This document shows positions 62,690 to 64,000 of a DNA stretch of 64,000 bases, piece by piece. The notes beneath the pieces were generated by a model. That model saw only the letters and a program-made list of their open reading frames with translations. It was not told the DNA's origin and did no database searches. How positions within the stretch are numbered: position 1 is the stretch's first letter; each line of letters begins with the position of its first letter. This DNA comes from BOG-931 sp963761525 (GTDB taxonomy: Bacteria > Pseudomonadota > Alphaproteobacteria > Rhizobiales > Xanthobacteraceae), in NCBI GenBank assembly GCA_963761525.1, contig CAVXHG010000008.1, positions 434,001-498,000 on the forward strand, given 5' to 3'. A program made the position numbers and the translations under genes.

Positions 62690-64000
62690 TCACATTGAAT
62701 TGCGAAGCGCGCGCCGGACGTTCAGGCGCGGAATGCGCTCGCGTGATCCTGTAGCGCCGTGGCAATGCGCGCAATCACCAGATCCCATTGCCTTGTCGAG
62801 TTCCTGGCGAAATTGGCGCAGGCTGGGATACCAGGGACTGTCGTCGCGATCGAGCAGCCAGCGCCAGCAGGTGTTGTAGCGGTTGATCAGCCACAGCGGC
62901 TTTCCGAGCGCGCCGGCGACATGGAGGACCGATGTATCCACCGCAATCACCAGATCGAGATTGTCGATCAACGCCGCCGTATCTGAAAAATCGTGAAAGT
63001 CTTCGCTCCAGTCGATGACCCGATCCCGAAGCGCGCTATCGTGCAGTTGCGCAACGGCGTCGCCGCCTTTTTGCAGGCTGTAGAACGCACAGTCCCGCAC
63101 AGCAAAAATCGGCGCCAGTTGATCGAACGTCAAGCTCCGCTGTCGATCGATCCGGTGCGCACCCGGCGTTTGTTTTCGCGGATCGCCGGCCCATACCAAC
63201 CCAACCCGCAGTGAGTGGTGTGCGCCGAGGCGCTCACGCCAGGCATTGATCTTGTTCGCGGGCGCGGAGAGATAAGGTGTTTGCGATGGGATGGTTTCGA
63301 GCCGGGTTGCAAATGCCAGCGGCAGACTAAGCAGCGGGGAGTGCACATCGAAGTCCGGCAACGGATCGCCTCTGGCGATAACCTGGATCGGGCCGGGCAG
63401 GGACTGCATCAGTGTCTGTAATGCCTTCGGTACTTCGAGAACGACGCTGCCCGCGCGCTCGACGACCTTTGGCACGTAACGGCAAAACTGCAGCGTGTCG
63501 CCGAAACCTTGCTCGGCGTGGAGCAAAATGGTCTTGCCGGTGAGGTCATCCGAGCCGCGCCACTGCGGTTGCGGGAAGTTGCGTTTCACGGCGCGCAGCT
63601 GCGCGGTGTCCCAACGCCATTCGTGTTGCTGCCAGCCATGCTCGAAATCGCCGAGCATGAGCCGGCAAATCGCTGCGTTGAAATGGCCATCGGCGAGATC
63701 CGGCCGCAGAGTCACGGCGCGATCGAAGCTCGCCAGCGCCTCGTCGAAACGGCACAGTTCCTTGAGCGCGTTACCACGGTTAGAGTGTGTTTCTGCGTAG
63801 CCTGGCCGCAGCGCAAGCGATTGGTCGTAACTCGCCAGCGCCTCGTCATGACGCCGTAGTTCCTGCAGTGCGTTGCCGCGGTTGGACCAGGCTTCGGCAA
63901 ACTGAGGCTGCAAGGCGATGGCGCGCTCGTAGGCCTCCAGCGATTCCTCGGAGCGATGCAATTCGCGCAGCGCGTTGCCCCGATTGGAGTGCGCTTCGGC
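62690..64000 (-). CDS. TPR-glycosyltransferase, paralogue of the 60247 gene, N-terminus beyond the window
   Basis: Partial: 436 residues in the window, reading in from the right edge with TPR units (AHSNRGNALRELHRSEESLEAYERAIALQ). The C-terminal GT domain parallels the neighbour: HAEQGFGDTLQFCRYVPKVVERAGSVVL, RVGLVWAGDPRKQ, DLVIAVDTSVLHVAGALGKPLWLINRYNTCWRWL. Identity is modest, so this is an old duplication. It converges with the 60247 gene. Acceptor or sugar differences cannot be judged here. Confidence 0.82.
   Translation of the reverse strand, partial: AEAHSNRGNALRELHRSEESLEAYERAIALQPQFAEAWSNRGNALQELRRHDEALASYDQSLALRPGYAETHSNRGNALKELCRFDEALASFDRAVTLRPDLADGHFNAAICRLMLGDFEHGWQQHEWRWDTAQLRAVKRNFPQPQWRGSDDLTGKTILLHAEQGFGDTLQFCRYVPKVVERAGSVVLEVPKALQTLMQSLPGPIQVIARGDPLPDFDVHSPLLSLPLAFATRLETIPSQTPYLSAPANKINAWRERLGAHHSLRVGLVWAGDPRKQTPGAHRIDRQRSLTFDQLAPIFAVRDCAFYSLQKGGDAVAQLHDSALRDRVIDWSEDFHDFSDTAALIDNLDLVIAVDTSVLHVAGALGKPLWLINRYNTCWRWLLDRDDSPWYPSLRQFRQELDKAMGSGDCAHCHGATGSRERIPRLNVRRALRNSM

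Overview
The window looks like a chromosomal segment of a Rhizobiales alphaproteobacterium, in the Bradyrhizobium/Nitrobacteraceae or Xanthobacteraceae (Pseudolabrys/Rhodoplanes) range. This rests on gene content: GcrA, ClpS2, FlaF, a ropB-like barrel protein, a DUF6665 gene, cobalamin-dependent ribonucleotide reductase, methylmalonyl-CoA mutase, several orphan Bug/TctC solute-binding proteins, and Rhizobiales-type palindromic intergenic repeats. I see no tRNA, rRNA, CRISPR array, insertion sequence or phage gene.

Layout. 0-9.2 kb: S-adenosylmethionine decarboxylase (speH), then a run of genes disrupted as sequenced: a Tat-exported amidohydrolase, DUF2336, DUF6665, an NMT1-like solute-binding protein, a RibD-C reductase, a DHA2-type MFS pump, a carboxymuconolactone decarboxylase and a metallo-beta-lactamase-fold protein. 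Nearly every break is repaired by removing a single base, so this looks like a patch of insertion errors rather than natural decay. 9.2-25.4 kb: small genes including dienelactone hydrolase, a TetR regulator with two matching operators, envelope and secreted proteins, clpS2, a beta-barrel protein, a Kazal-domain protein, FKBP, gcrA, and an ArsR-regulated short-chain dehydrogenase. 25.9-38.3 kb: nrdJ with a long structured leader, a patatin-like lipoprotein, a two-gene GMC dehydrogenase and both methylmalonyl-CoA mutase subunits, so two cobalamin enzymes lie close together. 38.4-40.7 kb: an overlapping folate operon (folP-folB-folK) and DUF4332. 41-50 kb: M20 peptidase, three orphan Bug proteins, an ArsR/membrane protein/DUF1801 cluster, SixA, an amine-oxidase-like flavoprotein with a TolA-like tail, and a MoxR ATPase without its usual VWA partner.

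50.3-64 kb is a flagellar locus: a sigma-54-type promoter precedes flgE-flgK-flgL; flagellin and flaF run the other way with a CmcI-like methyltransferase; then come a GT-A-like transferase, a Ser-rich protein carrying a flagellin hook-IN-like segment, and two convergent TPR-glycosyltransferase genes (the second cut by the window edge). I infer a filament construction and flagellin-modification locus.

The less obvious signals are regulatory. Four perfect or near-perfect inverted repeats sit beside the TetR and ArsR genes they probably serve. Another palindrome overlaps the promoter of a likely ribbon-helix-helix gene. The nrdJ leader has mutually exclusive stems. A 15-bp tandem repeat duplicates the last codons and stop of an arsR gene.
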